A stretch of DNA of 64,000 bases from Sediminibacterium sp. Gen4 (GTDB lineage Bacteria; Bacteroidota; Bacteroidia; Chitinophagales; Chitinophagaceae), in the NCBI GenBank assembly GCA_013391385.1, contig JACBFI010000015.1:1-64000 (forward strand), in the 5' to 3' direction. This document shows positions 18,142 to 25,778 of the stretch, one piece after another. Made by a program: the position numbers and the translations under genes. The first letter of the stretch is position 1. Each line of letters begins with the position of its first letter. The notes beneath the pieces were generated by a model, which was not told the origin of the DNA, ran no database searches, and was given only the letters and a program-made list of their open reading frames with translations.

Positions 18142-18912
18142 ATGCAAAATGAAAAGATAGTTCAGCTGAAAGAGCGGCTGGAAGAAGTTAGACCTAGTCT
18201 TGTTGATCATTTACTGTACCATAGTCTGCAAGACCTTGAACAGCTTCGTCGGTTTACGGAGTACCATGTGTTTGCGGTATGGGATTTTATGAGTTTGTTG
18301 AAATCCTTGCAGCAACAATTGACTTGTATTGCTGCGCCATGGGTGCCGGTAGGATCTGCCAATACGCGTTATCTCATCAATGAAATTGTATTGGGCGAAG
18401 AGAGTGATGTTGATGAAGCGGGTAATAGGACGAGTCACTTTGAGTTGTACCTAAAAGCTATGGAACAGATGGGTGCTGATACAACGGCTATCACACAACT
18501 GTTGACTTATTTACACAATGGCGTGCCGGTGCAACAGGCATTACAGCAATTACAATTGCCCAGGGCCATTTGCGATTTTGTGGGATATACATTTGAAGTG
18601 ATCGAGAAAGCGCCGGTGCATGTGCAAGCTGCGGTGTTTACATTTGGTCGCGAAGATTTGATACCGGATATGTTTATGGGTTTGGTGAAAGATTTGTCTG
18701 TGCAGTATCCAACACAGCTGGCGGTGTTCAAATATTATCTCGAAAGACATATAGAAGTAGATGGAGACCATCATAGTCATTTGGCGATGGAAATGGTGAG
18801 TGAATTGTGTGGTGAAGATGATTTGAAATGGGAGCAGGCTACAGAAGCGGCACTCATGAGCTTACAGTATCGCAAGCGATTATGGGATGCGGTATATAGC
18901 ACGGTAAGCTAG
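18142..18912 (+). CDS. DUF3050 family protein
   Basis: A 256-residue all-helical protein of the DUF3050 family, which shares a heme-oxygenase-like fold. Characteristic parts are FTEYHVFAVWDFMSLLKSLQ near the N terminus, PWVPVG, the INEIVLGEESDVD segment, VFTFGREDLIPDMF and ERHIEVDGDHHSHLA. Conserved His and Glu residues in these segments could bind a metal, which would fit diiron oxidase relatives. The ATG at 18142 is chosen because an earlier in-frame ATG at 18085 lies inside the asnS hairpin and adds a non-conserved extension. Substrate unknown. Confidence 0.88.
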   Translation: MQNEKIVQLKERLEEVRPSLVDHLLYHSLQDLEQLRRFTEYHVFAVWDFMSLLKSLQQQLTCIAAPWVPVGSANTRYLINEIVLGEESDVDEAGNRTSHFELYLKAMEQMGADTTAITQLLTYLHNGVPVQQALQQLQLPRAICDFVGYTFEVIEKAPVHVQAAVFTFGREDLIPDMFMGLVKDLSVQYPTQLAVFKYYLERHIEVDGDHHSHLAMEMVSELCGEDDLKWEQATEAALMSLQYRKRLWDAVYSTVS

Positions 18913-18957
18913 GCCGACCCTAATAATGGTTCATTTTCACTAAAAAAACCGCTATTC

Positions 18958-18991
18958 ATTGTGGATTATATGTGAAAACCCCCTATTTTTG
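18958..18991 (+). promoter_or_regulatory. Promoter for tRNA-Phe
   Basis: A -7 box TATTTTTG (18984-18991) matches TAnnTTTG. An ATTG resembling the -33 TTTG box begins at 18958, with 22 bp between them. The tRNA starts about 95 bp later, so a long leader containing CTTCAAG and TAACA inverted words would be trimmed. Confidence 0.4.
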
Positions 18992-19086
18992 CTGCCCCGA
19001 AAGGGGATAATAAGCTTCAAGTAACAGGCTTCAAGCTACAAGTTAAACCTTGTGTCTTGTTACTTGGTTCTTGAATCTTCACCGAA

Positions 19087-19159
19087 GGTGCGGTAGCTCA
19101 GTCGGTAGAGCAAAGGACTGAAAATCCTTGTGTCGCCGGTTCGATCCCGGCCCACACCA
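19087..19159 (+). tRNA. tRNA-Phe (GAA)
   Basis: A 73-nt cloverleaf: acceptor stem with one C-A mismatch, D arm GCTC/GAGC, anticodon stem AAGGA/TCCTT with loop CTGAAAA giving anticodon GAA, 5-nt variable loop, and T arm GCCGG-TTCGATC-CCGGC. The discriminator is A and CCA is not encoded. It borders the accessory region that starts just downstream. Confidence 0.95.
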
Positions 19160-19172
19160 CCCAAACAACAGA

Positions 19173-19202
19173 AAACCCACGCTGGTCGTGGGTTTTTCTT
19201 TT
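19173..19202 (+). terminator. Terminator of tRNA-Phe
   Basis: A 9-bp perfect stem (AAACCCACG) with a 5-nt loop followed by a T-rich run, 13 bp past the tRNA 3' end. Confidence 0.8.
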
Positions 19203-19228
19203 TGGTGCACAGAACAGTGCGCACAACG

Positions 19229-20233
19229 CTATCTTTTCTTAATGTTTCCTTTTTTAATGTCCTCCCAATCTTTTTGATATGAATTTTGATTAATTGGATG
19301 TTTATAATCTATAATCATCTCGATACCCGAAAATGTTAGTGATACTTTATCCTTTAAATAAGGATTGAATTGAGAAAGATTTTCCCACGAATCAGAATCA
19401 TTGCCAGGAATCAATATGGTTGCCATCACTTTATGATTGCTTTCTTTTTCGAGAAGGGTCATGTTTACTACGAAACCATCATAAGATGAATTGTTTTGAA
19501 TTAATATTAATCTGTTAGCGCTTAATTCAAAACTATTTGATAGAAAAACACCAAGGTTTTCGAGAATATGATTTTCAGAATTATTTAGAACACCTCTTAT
19601 TTTAGAACCAGTCGATGAATAAATAAAACTATAACCCCAGACTGAAAAACAGAACAGGTATGCACTCTTAAGCAGGGCTTTATAAACAAGTTTGATTTCA
19701 GGAATAGTAACCGTTGCTTTCAACTCCCAATTCGTATTGCTTTTAATTTCTTCTAACCACCCTTTAATATATGGATGTTTTTCTGTGTTTACATTAAATG
19801 TCAACTCGTTTTTTTCTGTAAGAGATAGCCCTGAATTGTAAGAGCCAGGTATACCCTTAAAGGATGCTTTTATATTTACTTTTGAGTTTTTCTTCCTTTT
19901 TATAACGGCATCATGTTTTAGAAACTCTTTTATTGAATAATCATAATTTGAGCCAGCCTTCGAATTACAATCTTTACATACTAAAACAGTATCTCTACCC
20001 CCAACACTCTCTGGTGGTAAATGGTCAAGGGTGAAATCATTTGTCCAAGAAAGCAAAGCTTCTTTTGGCAGGTATACAAACATTGATTTTAAACAAAGAG
20101 GACACAGGTATGCAAATTCTGGATAAAAATGCGCTCCATCGTTTAATCGAACTTTAAACTTGCCAGAGCTTTCAATAAGTGAAGAAGAAAATCTCTGTAA
20201 ATACCATTGAGCGCGCTTTTGATTCAAAGCCAT
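19229..20233 (-). CDS. HNH endonuclease with zinc-binding Cys pairs (334 aa)
   Basis: The N-terminal HNH domain has paired zinc cysteines C44/C47 (YLCPLCLKS) and C86/C89 (LVCKDCNSKAGS). The catalytic stretch is LDHLPPESVGG (Asp70, His71), with Asn90 as the HNH Asn. The remaining 230 residues match no domain I know. They may bind DNA or a partner. It faces the tRNA-Phe gene, with its stop 69 bp beyond the tRNA end, and is AT-rich compared with the core genes. This placement fits an acquired defence or mobile gene. It could be a stand-alone modification-dependent nuclease. Confidence 0.8.
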   Translation of the reverse strand: MALNQKRAQWYLQRFSSSLIESSGKFKVRLNDGAHFYPEFAYLCPLCLKSMFVYLPKEALLSWTNDFTLDHLPPESVGGRDTVLVCKDCNSKAGSNYDYSIKEFLKHDAVIKRKKNSKVNIKASFKGIPGSYNSGLSLTEKNELTFNVNTEKHPYIKGWLEEIKSNTNWELKATVTIPEIKLVYKALLKSAYLFCFSVWGYSFIYSSTGSKIRGVLNNSENHILENLGVFLSNSFELSANRLILIQNNSSYDGFVVNMTLLEKESNHKVMATILIPGNDSDSWENLSQFNPYLKDKVSLTFSGIEMIIDYKHPINQNSYQKDWEDIKKGNIKKR

Positions 20234-20413
20234 GAATATTGCTGTTTAGACATGAAGGTCTTATTTTTCTCCAAGTATCATCTATAATCTGAGTGTGTTT
20301 CCACTATTAGCTTTAATGTTATGTAGAGAATCTTTTCTATTTCGTAAACACTCCTAGATGTAATTGTTGATGTTCTATATTTTATTAATACTGGTTTGTA
20401 TATCTGGGCTTTC

Positions 20414-21796
20414 TTAGAAAAGACTTTCTTGATTTATGTTTTCTGATCTCCTTCGAAACGAAATGGTTTTTCCCGGGAATTGCAATTTCAGTTGAGAGTC
20501 AAAAGAGGCTCCTTTTCCGAAAGCTGTTGTTTTTTTATTCATTTTTATTTTCTCCATAAAGCCACCTGTAACTAATCCCTGTAGATCAGTTCTTGCTGTT
20601 TGATTTGAAACGCCCAAGCGACTTTCAACCTCTTTTGCCGTAAGTAATAATGAGGGTTCCTCATACATCCATTTAAGGATTAACGCTTGCCGTTCATTTA
20701 CATTTTTGATTTTTAAAAACTCCGAAACTTGCCGTTTCTCATCAATTTTCCTTTGCAGATATTCTCTCAAACTATCATAAGCGAGTTTCATGGTTCTTAC
20801 CTTGTACGAGATAAAATATGTAAGATCATTGTCATCGGTTTCTGTAAAAATATAAGCTTTTGCATATTGGTTTTTTGATCTAAGAATGAGTCTTGAAATC
20901 GAAAGATACTCAGTAAGCCAATAGCCCTTTTTTAATAGATACCAATAAAAAAGCGCGCGCGCAGTTCTACCATTGCCATCAGCAAAAGGATGAATAAAGC
21001 CCACCATAAAATGTATGATGCATCCCTTAATAATTGGGTGGATAAAAACAGGGGAGTGATCATCGTTAAAGAAGCGAAACAGATCCGACATTAATCCCGG
21101 TAGTTCTTCAACGATTGGAGGATGATATACAACTTCATTGTCAATGACGTCAATAACATTTATGTCATTGGTGGATCTGAAAGCGCCTTCGTCTTCATGG
21201 TTATCAAGTGTTCCGGCTGTTATGAGTTGATGAACTTCCAATAATTTTTCTGCATTAAGCTCTTGATCTTTTAATTCGAGAATTCTTTGAATAGTGTAAT
21301 AGTTATTTACAATCATTCTTTCAGATCTGTTTTTCGGACTTAATTTTTTCCGAAGAATCTCCTTAGCATGTTTTCTGGTCGTAACAGCACCTTCAATCTG
21401 GCTAGAAGCAATAGCCTCTTCCATGATAGAGCTTATTAAGTATCTATTCTTATCATCCGTAGCTATCAGACTTCTGGTTTCTAGAGAGCCGCCAATATTT
21501 AAGTCAAAAAAGTGAAGCATTTCCTGTATTCTTGCTGGCAAAGTCCAGCTAAATTGATAATTGCCAAATGTTACTTTGTAAGGACTTTGAAGTCTTCTAA
21601 ATTTTGCAAAAGACCAAACTTCTATCGGGTTTACACCTTCGGGCATTGTAAGATATTTGACCTTGTTCCAATAGTAGTAATCTTCATTCACCTTGTTTAC
21701 TAGCTTATTAAAGTCTGGATTATTTGCAAGTTGAATAATCCTCGAAGGCTCGAAACTACTTAAAGGCATAAAAGGAGTTTTTTCTAATCCTCTCAT
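20414..21796 (-). CDS. Fic domain AMP-transferase with C-terminal winged helix
   Basis: A 460-residue Fic protein. The inhibitory helix motif SSQIEG is at about 131-136, ahead of the core, which marks a class II Fic. The catalytic motif HPFADGNGRTAR is at about 269-280 with all canonical residues. A winged helix-turn-helix is near 365-430 (LTAKEVESRLGVSNQTARTDL). Class II Fics usually AMPylate a protein or deAMPylate it, and the wHTH suggests DNA binding. The ATG at 21796 is chosen over the upstream in-frame TTG. The leader carries a TTTCCAAATTT word at the start and a 45-bp palindrome 67 bp upstream, so autoregulation is likely. Confidence 0.9.
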   Translation of the reverse strand: MRGLEKTPFMPLSSFEPSRIIQLANNPDFNKLVNKVNEDYYYWNKVKYLTMPEGVNPIEVWSFAKFRRLQSPYKVTFGNYQFSWTLPARIQEMLHFFDLNIGGSLETRSLIATDDKNRYLISSIMEEAIASSQIEGAVTTRKHAKEILRKKLSPKNRSERMIVNNYYTIQRILELKDQELNAEKLLEVHQLITAGTLDNHEDEGAFRSTNDINVIDVIDNEVVYHPPIVEELPGLMSDLFRFFNDDHSPVFIHPIIKGCIIHFMVGFIHPFADGNGRTARALFYWYLLKKGYWLTEYLSISRLILRSKNQYAKAYIFTETDDNDLTYFISYKVRTMKLAYDSLREYLQRKIDEKRQVSEFLKIKNVNERQALILKWMYEEPSLLLTAKEVESRLGVSNQTARTDLQGLVTGGFMEKIKMNKKTTAFGKGASFDSQLKLQFPGKTISFRRRSENINQESLF

Positions 21797-21798
21797 TA

Positions 21799-21812
21799 TT
21801 TCCAAATTTTTT
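21799..21812 (-). promoter_or_regulatory. Half-site TTTCCAAATTTTTT at the Fic start
   Basis: This word repeats the core of the arms of the palindrome at 21863-21907 and sits immediately before the fic ATG, so a bound protein would block translation initiation or early elongation. A further, weaker copy (TTTCCAAAAATTT) lies around 21948. Confidence 0.5.
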
Positions 21813-21862
21813 ATAAGTTAGGATAAATTTATGAATAAATTACTCATTTTTTTAGCATAAAT

Positions 21863-21907
21863 ATCCAAATATTTCCAAATTTTATTAAAATTTGGAAATA
21901 TTTGGAT
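21863..21907. promoter_or_regulatory. 45-bp near-perfect palindrome upstream of fic
   Basis: Perfect 21-nt arms (ATCCAAATATTTCCAAATTTT and its complement) around a 3-bp ATT spacer, between fic and the DUF cassette. A dyad of this length with internal ATTTCCAAATT words looks like an operator for a dimeric wHTH, most simply the Fic protein itself. Alternatively it is a cruciform or transcription barrier. Confidence 0.75.
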
Positions 21908-21982
21908 GGTCGTGCTTGTTTGCAGTTTCTACAACTAGAGGATAATTTCCAAAAATTTATTGTAATGAACGCTAACGAAAAA

Positions 21983-22008
21983 AGAGGCTGCCAAACTCGG
22001 CAGCCTCT
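21983..22008 (-). terminator. Terminator of the DUF6266 cassette
   Basis: A perfect 10-bp stem AGAGGCTGCC with a 6-nt loop and T-rich tail on the minus strand, 5 bp beyond the small membrane protein stop. Confidence 0.8.
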
Positions 22009-22013
22009 CCTTT

Positions 22014-22229
22014 TTACTCCACTTCTTCTTTCTTCACCAACTGACTAACCGCTCCAATCACCCCACCTGCTACAGCTGCATAACCGGCAAAAGTTACGAG
22101 TGCTGCGGGAAGTGTTACCGGTGCTGTGAGAATGGCGGCTGAGATACCCGCCAATGCAACACCGATGTTGCGTAGTCTGCGGAAGAAAAGAGGTGGTTGT
22201 GTGGATGCACGATTGATGACCTCTTTCAT
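22014..22229 (-). CDS. Small membrane protein (71 aa), holin-like
   Basis: Not recognised at sequence level. A basic N terminus is followed by one or two hydrophobic stretches rich in Ala, Gly and Val (about residues 23-62) and an acidic tail (KKEEVE), which resembles small holins. It is the last gene of a minus-strand cassette with DUF5675 and DUF6266, 9 bp after DUF5675. Holin function is an inference from size and topology. It could also be an immunity or stress membrane protein. Confidence 0.55.
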   Translation of the reverse strand: MKEVINRASTQPPLFFRRLRNIGVALAGISAAILTAPVTLPAALVTFAGYAAVAGGVIGAVSQLVKKEEVE

Positions 22230-22238
22230 GTTTTTGTT

Positions 22239-22646
22239 TTACTGTGGTGGTTGAATAATGATTTTTAAGATCACAAGTTCTCCTGCACGGATGGTTTCAT
22301 CTGCCAACGAAAACAATTGCTGCATCGCTGATCTGGAGCCGATTCCTATTCCCAATCCGGTAAGTTGTGTAACCGGTGCAATACAACCTCGGAGTTCTTT
22401 CATGGCGTAGTTGGCGGGGTGTATGAGAATCATACTTCGCTCCGGCACATCTTGCACATGCAAATGCCATTCAAACCGCGGACTGTATCGTTTACTGATC
22501 TTATAACTTCCTTCCGGTATGCAGGATATTTGTGGCTGATTGTTTTTCCAAGGAAGCTCTATGGTATAACAAATCTGTTGATCATTCAGGTATAGTACAC
22601 CATTCACTCCTGTAGCACCATAAGTGCGCACCAGCGTTAGTTCCAT
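22239..22646 (-). CDS. DUF5675 family protein
   Basis: A 135-residue member of DUF5675 with the hallmark segments ELPWKNNQPQISCIPEGSY, FEWHLHVQDVPERSMILIH and an N/G/C segment at NYAMKELRGCIAP. The conserved His, Cys and Arg residues suggest an enzymatic pocket. The family is common in prophages and cassettes of Bacteroidota, and I infer a hydrolase-like role without proof. It overlaps the cassette: 2 bp after DUF6266 and 9 bp before the small membrane protein. Confidence 0.8.
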   Translation of the reverse strand: MELTLVRTYGATGVNGVLYLNDQQICYTIELPWKNNQPQISCIPEGSYKISKRYSPRFEWHLHVQDVPERSMILIHPANYAMKELRGCIAPVTQLTGLGIGIGSRSAMQQLFSLADETIRAGELVILKIIIQPPQ

Positions 22647-22648
22647 CT

Positions 22649-23302
22649 TTATTCTCTTACCAGTACGGCTCCTAAATATTTTGTATCTGAAGCCCTCGAC
22701 TCATCATCAGACAAAAAGAAGAACCAACCATGCACTTCTTTACCGGTAAATGCAGCAGCATCTAACAGCAATTCCTGATCGCTACGTCTAGTGCTAAAGT
22801 GACTCACCAGAAAGCTTTTGTCTTCCGGACAATACAACACCGCAATAGCCCTGTCAGCGGTACTGGATTTGTTGCCGTTATTTTCCGGAACAGCACCATT
22901 CCAACTGAACGCAATCATATTGCTGGCTTCCGCCGACAATGTGCATTGAGCAATGGTTGGTATAGAACCTTTCGAAAGCCTAACCTTGGCATAATCAATA
23001 TCAAAAGGAGACTCAACTCCGGCAACCGCATCTTTCAGGTTCACCGAAAAAGCTTCCTGAAAACCACTGCGGGTATTGTTATTGGTTTTGTACGTAAGGT
23101 TCAGCAGGTAGTCGATACTGTGCAGAAAAGTCATCATCATTTTAAACTTTTCTTGTTGTTCAACCTGCTGTTTGGAAAAGGTTCTGTTTTTTTTGTAGAT
23201 GGGTTTAGCACGCATCACCGGCTTACCCTTCCATGAACTTCCAATCACCGGGCCGGTTTTTCCTGAAAACCCACCCAAGATTCCTTGTGAAACGATAGAC
23301 AT
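22649..23302 (-). CDS. DUF6266 family protein
   Basis: A 217-residue protein starting MSIVSQGILGGFSGKTGPV followed by SSWKGKPVMRAKP, the N-terminal signature of DUF6266, a Bacteroidota-restricted family usually sitting beside DUF5675 and small membrane proteins. The rest is beta-rich. No signal peptide is visible. It is first in the three-gene cassette, and the GC content is higher than that of the adjoining island genes. Function unknown. Confidence 0.8.
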   Translation of the reverse strand: MSIVSQGILGGFSGKTGPVIGSSWKGKPVMRAKPIYKKNRTFSKQQVEQQEKFKMMMTFLHSIDYLLNLTYKTNNNTRSGFQEAFSVNLKDAVAGVESPFDIDYAKVRLSKGSIPTIAQCTLSAEASNMIAFSWNGAVPENNGNKSSTADRAIAVLYCPEDKSFLVSHFSTRRSDQELLLDAAAFTGKEVHGWFFFLSDDESRASDTKYLGAVLVRE

Positions 23303-23814
23303 AAAATTTGTTTTTAAGTGTTTACAATGTTGTTGTTTGTTACTCCTGCTGCAGACAGGAACACCGGTGTTGTTAACAATGCAAACTTATTTCGCCAACA
23401 AAGGGCTAGGGGGTGGCAGGGGTGGTACCACCCCCTTCAACGAGTTGATAAAGAGATCATATATAATTTAAAAAACTATTGCTCAGATGTAAAGGAGGTT
23501 CAAAAAGGTGGCAGTCTTCGAGAATCCTTCGGTAAACCCCTATTAGATAGGTAGATCGACCGTAGCAAACAGGCACTTTCTTCGAGATCGCTTCGAGATT
23601 TCTTCGATAAACCTCGAAGCGGCTTCGGTAGTTCTTCGGTAATTCTCGAAGAAACACCGAAGAACTACCGAATGAATATCGAGCATGGTACGAGTGAAGT
23701 ACAGGAGGAGAAGAGGAATTTCCAAAGAGGAACGGTAGAATGTTCAATGCCAATGTCCAGCTTTGATATTGGACATTCTTCTGTTGGATAAATCCCCGTG
23801 CTTTTTTACAAGGA
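23303..23814. repeat. Gap of 512 bp with TTCGG/TCGAAG repeats and hairpins
   Basis: No gene is credible here. Three things are visible. A GC-rich palindrome GGGGTGGTACCACCCC lies near 23430. Two 23-nt direct copies of the CTTCGAGA-TTCTTCG-TAAACC pattern lie at 23516-23538 and 23591-23613 with a few mismatches. A perfect 17-nt inverted repeat lies at 23624-23640 and 23656-23672. Between them, many CTTCG and CGAAG words occur in both directions. The minus-strand translation gives repetitive basic helices (LPKNYRS, RRNLEAISK) without a plausible start. Confidence 0.7.
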
Positions 23815-24909
23815 TTATTGGAGGAGGTCTTTCAATATTTTTTGCATCCTAACATTGTACTCCAGCATTATTTGTACTGCTGATCGTTCAGGTTGGTGGT
23901 ATTTGTTGTAGAGACTTTTGAAGGCAATGCTTTGATTTCTGTTGGTAGAAGCGTTTTCTGCAAAATACCGAATCAAATCAGTGGTGTTATGGTGTTCAAT
24001 CATGCCCGAATCTGTTTGCATGCGAAGCCATACGGCCAGTTGCGTAACGGATAGCGCGTATTGAAACGGACAAGAAACCTGCATGATGTTTTTTGCTTTA
24101 TCTGAAAAATGGCTGGCGTCCATTTCGGTTTGTATTAGTTGCATCAAAGCTGATTTACAATCTGGTTCTTTTACCAATAAAACTGTTTCTTTTTCAGGGA
24201 TGATTCGGTTGATGTGTAACAAAGCTTCCTGCCAATGCTGGTGAGGGTTTCGAGAGGTATCAAGCGCCAATAGATAGCGCGAAAATACATAACGGATAAA
24301 AGCGGGATGATTGCAATTATAGCGGATCAATAAAAGTATACAACGTGCAGTGTCATATTGTGGATGTTCTTGTTCCAAGCAAAGAGCTTGTATGAGTGCT
24401 TGCCAATAATGTGCCTGTTTGAAACTGGGTGTGGGATGGGTTGTGGTGTCTGTGTATATGTTCTGAAATACGGCTACCAAATCTTGTTCAATATCATTCA
24501 ATAAAAACGCTTTACCCGGTTCTATTTTTACTTGAATTTTTTCATGAATGGGTTGCCAAATACTGTGGGGCATGGGTGCATCCAAATTAAACCAGCTGCC
24601 GCTCTGTTGTTGTAGAAACGCGAGGAAAGAGGTTAGTTGTGTAGCGATTTTTTCACGGAACAGCGTGTGATTTTTTTGCTGTTTTTCATGAATAGAATTG
24701 AGTAACCAGCAGATAACATACTGCACACCTTGGATAACATAGCTGATAGATTGTTTTGCAGCAGCGCTACAAACTTCTCTGATGTAGCGAATGTTGAGCT
24801 GTTTTGTTTCTGCAATGATTTTTTTCTCATCCTGCGCCGTCAGCCTGGGGGCTTCTTCAATGATCTGAAGTAACTGATCGTTAACAGGGAACAATATGGG
24901 TTGCTCCAT
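23815..24909 (-). CDS. RteC-like mobile-element protein (364 aa)
   Basis: The C-terminal third has the pattern LSVTQLAVWLRMQTDSGMI, a run of polar helix, then FAENASTNRNQSIAFKSLYNKY. It resembles the C-terminal segment of RteC-like proteins that control excision of Bacteroidota conjugative transposons. The middle contains CILLLIRYNCNHPAFIRYVF, also typical. It is an all-helical soluble protein with no signal. Identity is moderate, since the N-terminal half is not recognised. If correct, it marks an element boundary or remnant. No integrase or mobilisation gene is adjacent. Confidence 0.45.
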   Translation of the reverse strand: MEQPILFPVNDQLLQIIEEAPRLTAQDEKKIIAETKQLNIRYIREVCSAAAKQSISYVIQGVQYVICWLLNSIHEKQQKNHTLFREKIATQLTSFLAFLQQQSGSWFNLDAPMPHSIWQPIHEKIQVKIEPGKAFLLNDIEQDLVAVFQNIYTDTTTHPTPSFKQAHYWQALIQALCLEQEHPQYDTARCILLLIRYNCNHPAFIRYVFSRYLLALDTSRNPHQHWQEALLHINRIIPEKETVLLVKEPDCKSALMQLIQTEMDASHFSDKAKNIMQVSCPFQYALSVTQLAVWLRMQTDSGMIEHHNTTDLIRYFAENASTNRNQSIAFKSLYNKYHQPERSAVQIMLEYNVRMQKILKDLLQ

Positions 24910-25087
24910 AAAACGATTGGATTTCTACCAATTTAAGACAGAATATCTGCTTCGCCTACAACAAAGCGGCGGAAAAATATTGAGTTAGCAAAATTTGCGT
25001 TTTTACGATCTTTTTTTGCGGTTTTTCGAAGAAAAATTGCGTAGAACTACGCTTGTATTCGTTCATAAAAAAAGGTAAAATAGCGTA

Positions 25088-25621
25088 ATGAACACTCGGG
25101 TTTCTTTTTATTTCGTCAATCGTTTAACAGTTCAGTTATTAGCTGTTATTACTTTATACTTTGGTGTTCATTGGTTGATTCCCATCGTTGGCACAACCTT
25201 GATCAACGGCATGAAAGATTGGGATCTGGCAAGTATTTTTTACTGCTGGTTGATTCAATATCTGTTTATTGTGGCATCAATAGAATTTAGAGAATACTTA
25301 ATTAAACGAGCAAGACCTTTTCTTATCAGGATGCCGAAAAGGTATTTGCGATCAACATTATTGGTAGCATCTATTGCTATATACTGCATCCTCTTTTCTT
25401 TCCTGTATTTACTCATAAAAGAAATGTCTGCATTCTCTACAACAATACTAATTGAGGTTCTACTACTCATATGTCAAATCTGGTGCTTATGTGGTATAGC
25501 GATGCCTATAAGTGCTAAACGTTTTTATATATTCTTTTTTAAACCGGGTTACCGGTTGAATGAAAATGAAACCTGGCAGATGCCCAAAGAGCATATCGAG
25601 AGAAAACAAGGCTTGTCATAA
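25088..25621 (+). CDS. Four-helix membrane protein (177 aa)
   Basis: Not recognised. Four hydrophobic helices fit about residues 13-36, 45-64, 86-109 and 118-141. Between them is a basic cytoplasmic loop (KRARPFLIRMPKRYLRST) and a polar C-terminal tail ending in KEHIERKQGLS. There are no catalytic motifs. It stands alone on the plus strand between the RteC-like and deaminase genes, in AT-rich DNA. A role as a membrane effector of an adjacent defence system is possible but unsupported. Confidence 0.55.
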   Translation: MNTRVSFYFVNRLTVQLLAVITLYFGVHWLIPIVGTTLINGMKDWDLASIFYCWLIQYLFIVASIEFREYLIKRARPFLIRMPKRYLRSTLLVASIAIYCILFSFLYLLIKEMSAFSTTILIEVLLLICQIWCLCGIAMPISAKRFYIFFFKPGYRLNENETWQMPKEHIERKQGLS

Positions 25622-25778
25622 ACTATTCATCTACTTTTCAATCAAAAAAATGCGTGTTTTTTATAGATTATCATCTTTTTATATCCGCAAAATTGTAAAA
25701 TATGTTTAGAAAAGAAGATCCACATAATTAAAGTAAAAAAATTACGTTTTTTTATATATAAACCTAAATTGACCAAAT

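Noticed and set aside
23516-23672. Possible CRISPR array
   Set aside because: Units are too few, diverged and in both directions, with no constant spacer length and no cas genes.
23457-23753. 98-aa minus-strand frame of repeated basic helices
   Set aside because: Arises from the TTCGG repeat; no domain, poor start context and two overlapping frames with equal pattern. A repeat element is a better explanation.
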